A stretch of 64,000 nt of DNA from Leptodactylus fallax (GCA_947044405.1 CAMRHE010000358.1:1922001-1986000); one strand, 5' to 3'. Counted from the first letter of the stretch, positions 24,082-34,378 are shown. The notes: generated by a model not told the origin, from the sequence alone. Numbers and translations are program-made.

Positions 24082-24353
24082 TTCGTCCCCTCCCCCCTTG
24101 AATTTAATGTAAAATTCCTCCCTTTAGGTCTCCCTCCGGTTTCTCTTGATCTAGGTGGTCTATCATTATCAGATGTATCATAATCAGAGGAAGACAAATC
24201 ACTTGGGGGTTGGGGTACAGCGAGGCCTGCATACGCCCTATTTTCCCTGAACTCCGCCAGATCTCGCTGGAACTGTTGATGTTTACGATGTTTAATAAAA
24301 TGTGTGTACTTTTCAATATTAGTTTGCAGTTCCTTTTCTTTTTTTGCAAATGA
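23911..24353. other. Asymmetric spacer of the PLE palindrome
   Basis: These 443 bp exist only in the left copy and separate the inverted arms. They carry the end of the upstream frame and the first 57 or so codons of the RT frame. At the right edge the sequence 'gagatgagatgc' joins the right copy. The last bases resemble the corresponding left-copy sequence 'ggatgagatgc', giving short microhomology at the junction. Confidence 0.85.
24078..24353 (-). CDS. Upstream PLE reading frame, N-terminal part, truncated
   Basis: This frame encodes a charged, Lys/Glu-rich segment (KKEKELQTNIEKYTHF) and FQRDLAEFRENRAY, resembling the N-terminal 'K-F-x-RD' region of Neptune-type PLE proteins. A Ser/Asp-rich and Arg/Gly-rich linker follows. 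It ends in a TGA that overlaps the RT frame's ATG (ATGA). A run of six G just upstream of the overlap could have slipped, so one ancestral protein may have been split. The 5' side is cut off at the palindrome junction, so the apparent first Met is not a trustworthy start. The right copy lacks this region. Confidence 0.65.
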   Translation of the reverse strand, partial: SFAKKEKELQTNIEKYTHFIKHRKHQQFQRDLAEFRENRAYAGLAVPQPPSDLSSSDYDTSDNDRPPRSRETGGRPKGRNFTLNSRGEGTK

Positions 24354-24359
24354 GATGAG

Positions 24360-26702
24360 ATGCAAATTATCAATTTGTCATCACATGTTCTAACTGATGC
24401 AGAGTCACATATGTTATCTAAAGGACTATCCTTTGTGCCTGCAACTCGATTTGATCTGTTCTCATGGGTTAAAGATGTTTCTTTATTTACCAGAAAGTTA
24501 CGCTGGTCTAAATTTATGGCAATTATAGAACAGAGACGGTCTAGTGAATTAGGTCTGGAAGTTGAGGATCTTCAAGGCCTAGATATTTTGGAAGAATTGT
24601 CTAATGAGGGTGAGGGCCTTACGGGTCCGGGTCCCTTTACAGATCTCCATTTGAGGAGTACAGCTACTCCCCCGCCGTGTGATACATCAGTTATTGAAAT
24701 TTTTGAGAGAATGGTAGTGGGGAGATTATCGGAGTTGACGATCCCTCAGCGAAATAAAATGAACTTGACTTCCCCAGAGATGAAGGCACTATTGAATTTA
24801 GAGAGGGATAGGTCCATTGTTATTAAGCCCTCCGATAAGGGGGGCAACATTGTGATCATGAATAGGGATGAATATGTGATGATGTGCATGGACATCCTCT
24901 CTATACGGGATAATTATGAGATCTTGTGTACTGATCCTACATCAGATTACATGATTGAACTGCGTACCATTCTGGATGAGGCAAGACAGAATGGTCTTAT
25001 CAGTAGGAAGGAATGGGAGTTCATGTGCCCTAAATTTCCACGTATGGCTACCTTCTATTGTCTCCCCAAGGTGCACAAGGGGTATCCTCCCCTTAAGGGG
25101 CGTCCAATTGTCTCGGGCATCGGCGGCATAACTGAAGGGGCCAGCGCATACGTGGATAAGATCTTGCGTCCATTTGTGCTGGCCCTGCCGTCGTATGTCC
25201 GGGACACTATGGACGTTTTGAGGCACCTTGAGGGAGTACAGGTTACAGCTAATTCATCATTGGCAAGCTTGGACGTGGAGGCGTTATACAGCTCCATACC
25301 CCATGATTTGGGGTGTGGGGCTGTGGAGTATTTCCTACATATGAGGGGCATACACATGGATTCCCATAATCAGTTGGTCATGGAACTGATGAGATTTATC
25401 CTGACTCGGAATGTATTTACGTTCAATAGACGCTTCTTCCACCAGTTGCAGGGTTCTGCCATGGGCAGCCCTGCATCCCCGACATATGCCAACTTGTTCT
25501 TGGGGTGGTGGGAGGAGCGTCACGTCTTTTCTGAGGCATGGGAGGAATGGACTAGACACATCCTCCTATGGCTCAGATACATTGATGACATATTGTTAAT
25601 ATGGACTGGCTCAGTGGAATGTTTCTGGGAGTTTGTGAGGAAATTGAACATTAATGATTTGAACTTGAAATTCACAGCGACCATCAGTCAAAACAATATT
25701 AATTTCCTGGACCTTAGTATATCAATTGGGAGTGATGGGAATATATCCACCACTTTGTATCGTAAGGAGACAGCAACAAACAATCTCTTGAGGTGGGAAA
25801 GCTCCCATCCGAGACCACTTCGTAGTGGGATCCCCAAGGGACAGTTTTTACATGTACGCAGAAACTGTTCTTCGGTCCAGGAATTTAATACTCAATCTCA
25901 ATTATTAGAGCAAAGATTTAGGAGTAGAGGGTACCCGAAAAATATGCTCCAGGATGCTAGACGTTTTGCGACAGAATGTGACAGACAAAGATTACTTATA
26001 CCAAAAGATGAACCGCCTCCCCAAAATATCATTAGATTAATCGGGACATTTGATCAAGGTTCCAGAATGGTGGTTGACATATTGAGATCATATTGGGATA
26101 TCCTTCGACAGGACCCTGATTTAAGGGATAGGGTATCTGAATATCCATCAATCACCTACAGAAGAGGCCGGAACCTCAGAGACAGACTAGTTCATAGTCA
26201 TCTGGAACCAGAGGAGTCTGGGGGTACCTGGTTGGGGAGTGAAAGACCGGCAGGCACATTTAGGTGTGGTGGTTGTAGGGCCTGTGAATTTATTTTGAAG
26301 GGACGTGAAGTTACGGCGGCAGCTACGGGTAAAAAATATTATACGAGAGATTTCATTAATTGCCGCTCTGTGGGTGTGGTGTATGTCGCATCCTGTCCGT
26401 GCCCAGTGAATTATGTGGGTAAAACAAAAAGGGAATTACGTCGTAGGATATTAGATCATGTGGGATATATTAACAGGAGAGAAGAACGTCCCCTGAGTTT
26501 ACATTTCTGGAGCAAACATGGAGGTGACCCATCTACATTGAGATTTCAGGGCATTGAGTTAGTACGCAAATCACCACGAGGAGGAGATTGGGATAGGGCA
26601 ATTTTGAGGAAGGAAGCGGAATGGATATTTAGGTTTGACTGTGTCAAACCTAGAGGCCTCAATGATTTGATATCCTTTGCGCCATTTATTGAAGAAAGAT
26701 GA
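24360..26702 (+). CDS. PLE reverse transcriptase + GIY-YIG endonuclease, 780 aa
   Basis: This is the same protein as the left copy without the first 59 residues. Catalytic residues visible: Asp305 in SLDVEALY (motif A), GSAMGSP, Asp409-Asp410 in YIDD (407-410), and Asp451 in FLDLSI intact. The Cys cluster is at C636, C639 and C642. GIY-YIG motif residues are G672-V676 (GVVYV) and N684-G687 (NYVG), then RRRILDH and Glu752/Glu754 near the C-terminus. The frame is open to a TGA just before 'ataggggtgag'. The first Met (MQIINLSS) lies only 6 bp inside the copy and is internal in the left copy, so the native N-terminus is lost. Of the two copies this has the better preserved catalytic set. Confidence 0.93.
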   Translation: MQIINLSSHVLTDAESHMLSKGLSFVPATRFDLFSWVKDVSLFTRKLRWSKFMAIIEQRRSSELGLEVEDLQGLDILEELSNEGEGLTGPGPFTDLHLRSTATPPPCDTSVIEIFERMVVGRLSELTIPQRNKMNLTSPEMKALLNLERDRSIVIKPSDKGGNIVIMNRDEYVMMCMDILSIRDNYEILCTDPTSDYMIELRTILDEARQNGLISRKEWEFMCPKFPRMATFYCLPKVHKGYPPLKGRPIVSGIGGITEGASAYVDKILRPFVLALPSYVRDTMDVLRHLEGVQVTANSSLASLDVEALYSSIPHDLGCGAVEYFLHMRGIHMDSHNQLVMELMRFILTRNVFTFNRRFFHQLQGSAMGSPASPTYANLFLGWWEERHVFSEAWEEWTRHILLWLRYIDDILLIWTGSVECFWEFVRKLNINDLNLKFTATISQNNINFLDLSISIGSDGNISTTLYRKETATNNLLRWESSHPRPLRSGIPKGQFLHVRRNCSSVQEFNTQSQLLEQRFRSRGYPKNMLQDARRFATECDRQRLLIPKDEPPPQNIIRLIGTFDQGSRMVVDILRSYWDILRQDPDLRDRVSEYPSITYRRGRNLRDRLVHSHLEPEESGGTWLGSERPAGTFRCGGCRACEFILKGREVTAAATGKKYYTRDFINCRSVGVVYVASCPCPVNYVGKTKRELRRRILDHVGYINRREERPLSLHFWSKHGGDPSTLRFQGIELVRKSPRGGDWDRAILRKEAEWIFRFDCVKPRGLNDLISFAPFIEER

Positions 26703-28399
26703 ATAGGGGTGAGAAATATGGGAGTAGTATCGTGTCATTTATTGCCCCGTATTTAGATGGGTAGACGTTAAGGGGTCTCTCTTCCGCTATCTTTTACATT
26801 GCCTGAATCTAGGTGGTGAGGTACGATTTACAATATAATGTTGTGGTGATTGATGGGTCGTAGCTATGATGTACGGTAGTTTTGGTACGCAATCAGAGGG
26901 TTGAGAAATAGAAAAGAGTTAGAGTTGTAGGGATTGACCATTAGGAGGTATGCAAATGGATCTGAGTGGGATGGTTAGGTTATCTATAGTTTGATGGGGA
27001 ACAATAAGGGAGAGCCCACTGTATGTGAACTATGTGAACTATGATAGGTAGATTTATGATCCATCCGCTGTCACGGTCTGGGGTTATACCTAACCTCCGA
27101 CTCCTTTAGAGTACGGTTGTGATAGGATAATATGGATCCGGATTGAACTCTGTTTTGGATATCTCCCCTCTGGTTTTATGACCTGGTATATGGAGGAATG
27201 GAGGTTAAGTATACAAAATTACCAGTTGGCCCTTGATCATCGGAATGGCTGAGACGCAGCGGCCTGATGATCAGCAGCTTATGTAGATTAGGTGAAAATC
27301 AAATGTGAATCAGTAGATTCACCGTCTAGCGCTGGATCACTGGAATTGTTTACATTCAGTGGTCACATGATTGGCAGTCACATGAACCCAGTAGAGGACT
27401 GAGGTGGACACACCCCCTAGGAGGCGTGATAGGTGAAGTGAGCTAGTGATTTCTATTGGCTCACTGCAGACAGCATTAGGAAAGGGGGTGGCACCGAATG
27501 AATGGGCTGACCTTTATAAAGCAGGCAAGGCTCAGTGTGGCGTCGGCTACTCTATACACTGGAGCACACCATCAGTGCTCCAGGAACTGCAGTTGTAACT
27601 GCATTTTTGAAAAATATTTATAGCAGCTTAGACCAATTGATAAGTTTATTAGCATTGGCTCCTGATGAACCTGATACAGATAACACAGGGGAAACGCGTA
27701 GAGCAAGTTTATTTTCTATTTTCTATTTTTGAGTTAGTTGACCACAAGCCATACCACTTGGGGGCATGAAGGACTGACAGGAGACTGGGGCAGTCTGAGT
27801 AGCCTGGAGATTAGTTGGTGGGATTTGAGTCACTAATGGAAATGGTAGCTGTATATCCCTGGAGTCAACATAGGGGATATCAGTAATGGCTGCAATATAG
27901 GTGTTTATTGAGTATAAGGGTCAGAATATCATAGTTTCCCTTATGGTTATAATATTTTAATGACAGGAAATGAAGTTACTGTGACCTGTACCTAGATTAC
28001 TGGCATATGTACATACTACAGACTAGGGTTGTGGAGGTATATCATGGCTGTGCAGGAGTCTAGTCAGTGATGCTTTACAAATTATGTGTGTGGGGACCAG
28101 GTGTTTGGGTTTTCCTAGCACTAAGAGCAACTGACAAAATACTGACCTGTTGTATGATGCAGCCGTGATACTATAACCTTAGTCTAAGGGTGGTGAAAGT
28201 ATCTAATTACACCCTAGGTCCAGTGGAAAGTTGGAGAGTGTGAATACTGTCTAACATTTAAATCCTGAATAAACTTTGAATAGGCAGGCACAGACCACAT
28301 TGATCTGTCTTTTAGTAGATTAGTGGACGTCCTTTGTGTATTTTAATATATTAAAATATTAAAAGTTAAGTTTTATCGTTTGAAACCATTTATTTTCTG
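26703..28399 (+). other. PLE 3' untranslated / pLTR-like region
   Basis: About 1.7 kb follow the stop codon and have no long frame. The region includes GC-richer sequence near 27060-27560, the hammerhead motif, and an AT-rich terminus. The 65-residue frame at 27535-27732 runs through the ribozyme and is not considered a gene. PLEs often carry the ribozyme in a repeated terminal (pLTR) segment. No second direct copy of this segment lies 5' of either frame, consistent with 5' truncation. Confidence 0.7.
27658..27704 (+). ncRNA. Hammerhead ribozyme motif, type I minimal (right copy)
   Basis: GCTC at 27658-27661 can pair with GAGC at 27701-27704 (helix I). Core CTGATGA is at 27662-27668, helix II pairs CCTG (27670-27673) with CAGG (27686-27689), and GAAA is at 27691-27694. 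ACGCGT (27694-27699) is the minimal self-complementary helix III, and A27700 is the predicted cleavage position. This agrees with the hammerheads known in Penelope-like elements. It lies about 0.96 kb after the RT stop codon. Confidence 0.75.
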
Positions 28400-28417
28400 C
28401 TATAATTGTGAGTATCA
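28400..28417 (+). repeat. Right direct repeat flanking the PLE pair
   Basis: CTATAATTGTGAGTATCA begins at the base after the right arm ends. It matches the left repeat at 19811-19828 in 16 of 18 bases, with mismatches at positions 6 and 15. It is interpreted as a target-site duplication made when the double element inserted. Confidence 0.6.
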
Positions 28418-31200
28418 TTTGGAAATATTCTTCTTTGATCTGTAATAAATCTCAGTTATTTAAGTAATGACATTATTGAAATGTTGGATGAGCATGTATT
28501 TAATACAGTTGGAAGGAAAGTTGTAGAAGCAAAAGCTTAAATATATTTGAGGTTGTACCCACAGAATGCCCTATTAGAGCATATGGACATCGTAGGATTG
28601 ATTCCCCACATGCCATTGTGTCCTATGTTTTATTATCAGCTGGCCAACTATTTAAAAGTAGTGGTAATATTTATGTAGAGGTAGAATTCTACAAACTTGG
28701 GAGACTTACTGTATTTAACAGGTAAATGGTTCAGTGTGGTAAGAATATGTCATGGGCACTGGCTCCCTGCTGACCATGGAAAAAGCTAATAACAATAACT
28801 GGTATTGTTCATCTTGCATGAATGAGGAAGGTGGAAAACAAGGAAAATCATCCATCCCCGTTTTTATTGTTCTACTTACAAGATTATAGAAGAATATAGA
28901 ATAAAACCAGTAGTCCATCTATGATGTGTCCAATCGGTTTTATTGCTCCAGGTTCCTAAGGGGTCATACTCATGGATTAACAGTATTCCATTTAATTTAT
29001 CCTATGCCCTTCCCTTTCAGATAATACTGCATTACATGCTTACTATATAGATGATGATCCCCTGGTGCCCAGATTATTAGCTTTGCAGAGTGTAACGAGG
29101 GACCGAAGTATCCATGTTCAGCACCCCTCCCTGCTGCTGTGTCAGCTCTCTATGACATTGCCAACTCTGCTCTACTCCTGCTGCATGTACATAACATAGA
29201 GTCAGTCATGTTACTGAGAGTCAGAACATCAGCAAGGAAGGCTGAGGAATAAGACTTCAGCCTCCCTTCAATACCACCAGCACTCTGTTCTATACAGTAC
29301 CCCCTGTACTGTTCTGTACAGTAAGCATGTCTATATGTCAGCACTGTAAAATTAAACATATACAATTATATAGACCATAATACATGAGCAATATTTTATA
29401 TCTATAAGAGCATACCCATTGACAATAAAAAAATAGAACCAAACTGAGCATACTGGGTCTACCATGAAAAATTTTCTTAAAGTCCTGTTCAGACTTAGAC
29501 CTATATTTAACCTTTTGGGTGACAGTGTGTTTCTTGTACTTCAGGGGTCAGCAACCATTTTTGCATGGCGTGCTTATTTTTAATATATGTCCTTGAACTT
29601 CAAAATTCTTACTAAAATGAGGCAAATTTTGGCAATTCATGGCTGAAAAAGGAATTAATGGCCTGACCACCAGAGTGGGACTTACTCCAATAGATTTGAA
29701 TAGGAGCTACTGTAGGAAAACAACATAGCACATTTAACTATGCAGCTTACAGAAATGATACAGCTCAGCTGTGCTAATGCTATGCTGATTATAAAGCTCC
29801 CATTCTCTTCTTTGCTATGGTATGGTTAAAAAACCCACATAGAGCACTGCCAATTGTCTGTTTCCTTAAGTCCCACCTTGGTGGTTGGAATTTGTGACCA
29901 TCATTTGCTGAGATGGGAATCACCCAATAAACTATATTGTACAATTTCCTTTGATTCTAATTTGTTGTTTTTTCAGGATATTATCCAACCAAACAGCATG
30001 ATGGCAACTGCTCATCTTTGGAATTCGAGTCAGTAGACTTAAAATAAGTTTTAGTTTTAACCCTTTTAATCTATGTAAATGTAGGGAGTTCCAAATAGTT
30101 AAAATTATCCTTACCTTTGCACTAGACAATTAGATACTCCAATTATTTTGATTTAGCACACTCACAAAGGAAATAACAGTCATCAATGTTTCCTCACCAC
30201 TTTTTTTTTCGAGAAGACTGTGGTACATATATTGCTATTCCCACATCATATTGCAGTTCCACCCGCATCACCATACTGGTTACCTGGAGATAAAAATTTT
30301 CCTCTTACCAGAAATCATCATGTATAAGCCCATATTTGATACATCGAATAATAAAATAATTTTCTATTATTGCGAGGCAATCGTTTTTATTAAAGATTGG
30401 CTTGAAATTAAACAGTAGCACTAAAATAGTAATAAACAATGACTCATATTATTCCAGAACCTTTTGGGATTTGCAACCGATTAAACTTTTTGTATTTTAA
30501 CATGTTCTCAATTAATCTCCACCATATTTGGAACTGTTGTTAAGGACTCATGGATTTAAGAAAGAGAGGATTAAGGGATTACACATTTTTAAAGACGTAT
30601 TTCCATGTTATAGTGCTTTTCCATCCCTTTAATTGTCAAAGCAAAATGAGTGTAGCAAATGCCATTGATTTTCATAAACTGCAGCTTATGCCCTGTTGAT
30701 GCAGAATTATTCCAAACAAGCAGCGTTAAAAGCATTCAGCTTCACATTTAAATAATATAAAGTGGCAACCTTAATGCCTGAAAAACAGCACCCAAAGGGA
30801 AAGAAAACATAACACATTTCAGCAAGATAAAGCCACCGTCTCTCACCACCACAGATATATGATAAAGACCTTTATGTTTATCATTAGTGAGGACTTGATT
30901 ACTAGTCCAATGTTTTCCCAGCCTTTAAAGCGATCTAATTATTTCAGGGCTTAAAGCAGTTTCCTATCATTACGGGACTGATTGCTTTTTATTCCAATTG
31001 CTTTTCCACTATCAGAACTGTCAAGAGTAGAGAAAAAGAAAATGGCTCCCTGACAGTTTTTTTCAAGGTTTTAATTTTTTAAGAATTTTTTTAGCAAAAT
31101 AGTGTATAATAAAGAAAGTCAGTCAATGAATGAATACCTTCATGTACAGCATAGAATAAAAAGTGATATACAGATAAAGCTACATTGATATACTACTTAA
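28418..31200. other. AT-rich unique sequence
   Basis: No gene was recognised. Near 29542 the phrase 'aggggtcagcaacc' resembles the end of the hAT-like MITE at 55795-55950, but no partner end is clear. A 9-T run lies near 30202. Confidence 0.35.
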
Positions 31201-31888
31201 AAAGTTATGAGTGCTGGAAATCCTATGGGAGACTTAAAAAACCTTAAGTTCTTCTACAGCTTAAATGAAACCTGGATTCTGCTACTCCTGGCAACTGCTC
31301 AGTTCTTTATTGGAGGAGCAGTAGTACACCCTAGCTTCACTGAATATGTGCCAGACCTCCATTCCATGTACGCTGAAGTTAAAATGTATTTCCTCAGATT
31401 CAGTATAGAGTTGCACAGGCACTGAGAGCACTAGAGATGAGCCAAATAGGACTCATCTGACTCATCTCTAGATAAGTGTGAAGGTTTATGTTTTTGTTGC
31501 AGCCACCGAAAACATTAGGATAGAGCTATCTGGGACACTACTGAGAAGGATTGTGTTTGAGACCACCCATTTGATGCCAAATTTATTGCTTCTGGATTCA
31601 CATGGCTATAATACAACCATAGTAAGGATTATATTACACCTGCAAATCCCATCCAGGCCATGGGTCTAATGACCCACACTAGTAACATCATAGGGATCCA
31701 CTGCCAGAGTCCCCTGGACACTAGAATATAGGTCAGAAGCTGCACCTGTATAATGACAGAGTGCAAGAACATTGCACAGCACCTTCTAAGTGAGCTTCAT
31801 TAATATGTTGTCCTACTTACAATAAAAGTGTGATCCATCTTAGGCTAATAGCAATTTAAATATTGCTAAATATCTGAATAACCCTATA
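31201..31888. repeat. Dispersed repeat with GACTCATCTCTAG phrase, second copy
   Basis: 31459-31490 (GACTCATCTCTAGATAAGT, then 'gaaggttta') resembles 7152-7180. The rest is uncharacterised. Confidence 0.35.
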
Positions 31889-32472
31889 GAACCAAGCTTA
31901 CAGGAACAGTACCAAGCTTATAGAAAGATAATGTACAAGAACCAAGCTTCCTACTACATAGATGCAGGGACAGGGCCAAGTGTACCACATACATAATTTA
32001 CCAGAACCAAGCTTACTAAATAGATACAGGAACAGAACCAAGTTTACCACATAAATAATGTACCAGAATCAGGCTTACTAAATAAATACAGGAACAGAAG
32101 CAAGCTTACCACATAGATAATGTACAAGAACCAAGCTTACTAAATAGATACAGGAACATAACCAAGCTTACCACATACATAATGTACCAGAACCAAGCTT
32201 ACTAAATAAATACAGGAACAGAACCAAGCTTACTACAAAGATAATGTGGAGGAATTAAGCTTAGTACGTAGATACAGGAACAAAACCAAGCTAACCACTT
32301 TAGATAATTTACCAGAACCAAGCTTACTAAATAGATACATGAACAGAACCAAGCGTACCACAAAGATAATGTGCAGGAACCAAGCTTACTACATAGATCA
32401 TTTACCAGAACCAAGCTTGCTATGTAGATAATGTACAGGAACCAAGTTAATACATAGATACAATACCAGACG
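31889..32472 (+). repeat. Dimeric 31-bp minisatellite
   Basis: Two 31-bp variants alternate. A starts GAACCAAGCTTACTAAATAG and ends 'atacaggaaca'; B starts GAACCAAGCTTACCACATAG and ends 'ataatgtacca'. Example units are 32004-32034 (A) and 32035-32065 (B). The higher-order period is therefore 62 bp, with about 18 monomers. HindIII-type AAGCTT recurs in most units. At 32493-32510 and again after the Tc1 element (34096-34115) the motif appears in inverted orientation. Confidence 0.85.
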
Positions 32473-32513
32473 AGTAAGCTATATATTTTTATTAAGCTTG
32501 GTTCTGGTATTTA

Positions 32514-34093
32514 CAGTGGGGAAAAAAAATATTTAGTCAGCCACCAATTGTGCAAGTTCTCCCACTTAAATATATGAGAGTGGCCTGTAATTGACATCAT
32601 AGGTAGACCTCAACTACAAATCCAGAAAATCACTTTGTCTGATTTTTAAAGAATTTATTTGCAAATTATGGTGGAAAATAAGTATTTGGTCACCTACAAA
32701 CAAGCAAGATTTCTGGCTGTCACAGACCTGTAACTTCTTCTTTAAGAGGCTCCTCTGTCCTCCACTCATTACCTGTAGTAATGGCACCTGTTTGACATTG
32801 TTATCAGTATAAAAGACACCTGTCCAAAACCTCAAACAGTCACACTCCAAACTTCACTATGGTGAAGACCAAAGAGCTGTGGAAGGACACCAGAAACAAA
32901 ATTGTAGACCTGCACCAGGCTGGGAAGACTGAATCTGCAATAGGCAAGCAGCTTAGTGAAGAAATCAACTGTGGGAGCAATAATTAGAAAATGGAAGACA
33001 TATACAAGACCACTGATAATCTTCCTCGATCAGGGGCTCCACGCAAGATCTCACCCTGTGGGGTCAAAATGATCACAAGAACGGTGAGCAAAAATCCCAG
33101 AACCACATGGGGGGACCTAGTGAATGACCTGCAGAAAGCTGGGACTAAAGTAACAATGGCTACCGTCAGTAACATACTACGCCGCCAGGGACTCAGATCC
33201 TGCAGTACCAGACGTGTCCCCCTGCTTAAGCCAGTACATATCCGGGCCTGTCTGAAGTTTGCTAGAGAGCATTTGGATGTTCCAGGAGAGTATTGGGAGA
33301 ATGTCATATGGTCAGATGAAACCAAAGTAGAACTGTTTGGTAGAAACACAACTCGTCGTGTTTGGAGGAGAATGAATGCTGAGTTGCATCCAAAGAACGC
33401 CATACCTACTGTGAAGTATGGGAGTGGCAACATCATGCGCTGTGGCTGTTTCTCTGCAAAGGGACCAGGACGACTGATCCGTGTACATGAAAGAATGAAT
33501 GGGGCCAAGTATCATGAGATTTTGAGTGCAAACCTCCTTCCATCAGCAAAGGCATTGAAGATGAAACGTGGCTGGGTCTTTCAGCATGACAATGATCCCA
33601 AGTACAGCGCCAGGGCAAAGAAGGAGTGACTTCGTAAGAAGCATTTCAAGGTCCTGGAGTGGCCTAGCCAGTCTCCAGATCTCAACCCCAAAGAAAACCT
33701 TTCGAGGGAGTTGAAAGTCCGTGTTGCCCAGCGACAGCCCCAAAACATCAATGCTCTAGAGAAGATCTGCATGGAGGAATGGGCCAACATAACAGCAACA
33801 GTGTGTGCCAACCTTGTGAAGACTTACAGAAAACATTTGACCTCTGTCATTGCCAACAAATGATATATAACAAAGTATTGAGATGAACTTTTGTTATTGA
33901 CCAAATACTTATTTTCCACCATAATTTGCAAATAAATTCTTTAAAAATCAGATAGTGTGATTTTCTGGATTTGTTTTCTCATTTTGTCTCTCATAGTTGA
34001 GGTCTACCTATGATGACAATTACAGGCCGGCCTCATCTTAAGTGGGAGAACTTGCACAATTGGTGGCTGACTAAATACTTTTTTTCCCCACTG
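32514..34093 (+). mobile_element. Tc1-like element (DD34E), 1580 bp, decayed
   Basis: Terminal inverted repeats start CAGTGGGGAAAAAAAATATT and end in the complement, TTTTTTTCCCCACTG. Both continue into 'agtcagccaccaattgtgcaagttctcccactta', and TA flanks both sides (32512-32513 and 34094-34095). Inverted homology continues for about 200 bp at each end, including 'aaataagtatttggtca'. The element carries one transposase gene with stops. It sits inside the 31-bp satellite. Confidence 0.92.
32859..33863 (+). pseudogene. Tc1 transposase, inactivated
   Basis: A cut-and-paste DNA transposase of about 334 codons, the usual Tc1 length. The start is MVKTKEL. The helix-turn-helix region ([19 protein letters not shown]) is followed by two compensating length changes: about 2 bp lost near 32954 and about 2 bp gained near 33003. 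These put 16 or so codons in another frame with a stop before [10 protein letters not shown]. The DDE triad is visible: Asp153 (WSDET), Asp244 (QHDNDPKY) and Glu279 (NPKENL), with 34 residues between the last two. A TGA at codon 257 splits the gene, and NPIENLW of the family is changed to NPKENLS. It is dead as it stands. Confidence 0.9.
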
Positions 34094-34378
34094 TATCTAT
34101 GTGGTAAGCTTGGTTCAGAACCAAGCTTACTGGATACAAAGGATAAAAGAAGTGATGCTCTGCAGTGCACATACATATAAGATAAAACTGTGGTACTGTT
34201 CAGTGCCATAATAATACTGGGCAGTCTTCTTTTCAGTGGTGTGTTACAGGGGCTTGAGGAGCCAACACAGGCTCATCTCCTCAGTAACTGTGTAGTGCAA
34301 CTCTCAGGGCCTGTGTTGGGGGCACTGTAGGCAAACAGGTTTTTCTTTAAACAGGTTAGCTCAAAGATGGCCAAAGAA

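Larger units (their letters stand above)
19865..24353 (-). mobile_element. Neptune-like Penelope element, left (minus) copy
   Basis: This is a Penelope-like retroelement read on the minus strand. The 5' end is at the centre (24353) and the 3' end at 19865. It contains the end of an upstream frame (24078-24353), a long RT/GIY-YIG frame (21562-24081), and about 1.7 kb of 3' sequence with a hammerhead motif (20559-20605). Positions 19865-23910 form an inverted repeat with 24354-28399: every coordinate pair I checked sums to 48264, with only small compensating indels. It extends 443 bp further 5' than its partner and is still 5'-truncated. Confidence 0.9.
24354..28399 (+). mobile_element. Neptune-like Penelope element, right (plus) copy
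   Basis: This is the plus-strand partner of the left copy: 4046 bp, 5'-truncated within the RT frame, 3' end at 28399. It contains the RT/GIY-YIG frame (24360-26702) and a roughly 1.7-kb 3' region with a hammerhead motif (27658-27704). Its 3' end abuts the direct repeat at 28400 without extra bases. Differences from the left arm are scattered substitutions and rare 1-bp indels, for example in the AT run near 28345. Confidence 0.92.

Noticed and set aside
22665..25599. Smaller frames opposite or within the PLE RT frames
   Set aside because: They are mirror pairs on the antisense or shifted frames of the RT gene in both copies, so they are shadows of it.
27535..27732. 65-residue frame in the PLE 3' region (and its mirror at 20531-20728) as a second PLE protein
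   Set aside because: It runs straight through the hammerhead motif and shows no domain. Conservation between arms is explained by the duplication.
19865..28399. The PLE palindrome as an assembly or fold-back read artefact
   Set aside because: The arms differ by several substitutions (six amino-acid changes found) and small indels, the centre is asymmetric by 443 bp, and a direct repeat flanks the pair. A simple duplicated or folded read would not give this, although only raw reads can exclude it.
31889..32472. CRISPR-like array
   Set aside because: The 31-bp units are contiguous without unique spacers and the context is a vertebrate nuclear genome. It is an ordinary minisatellite.
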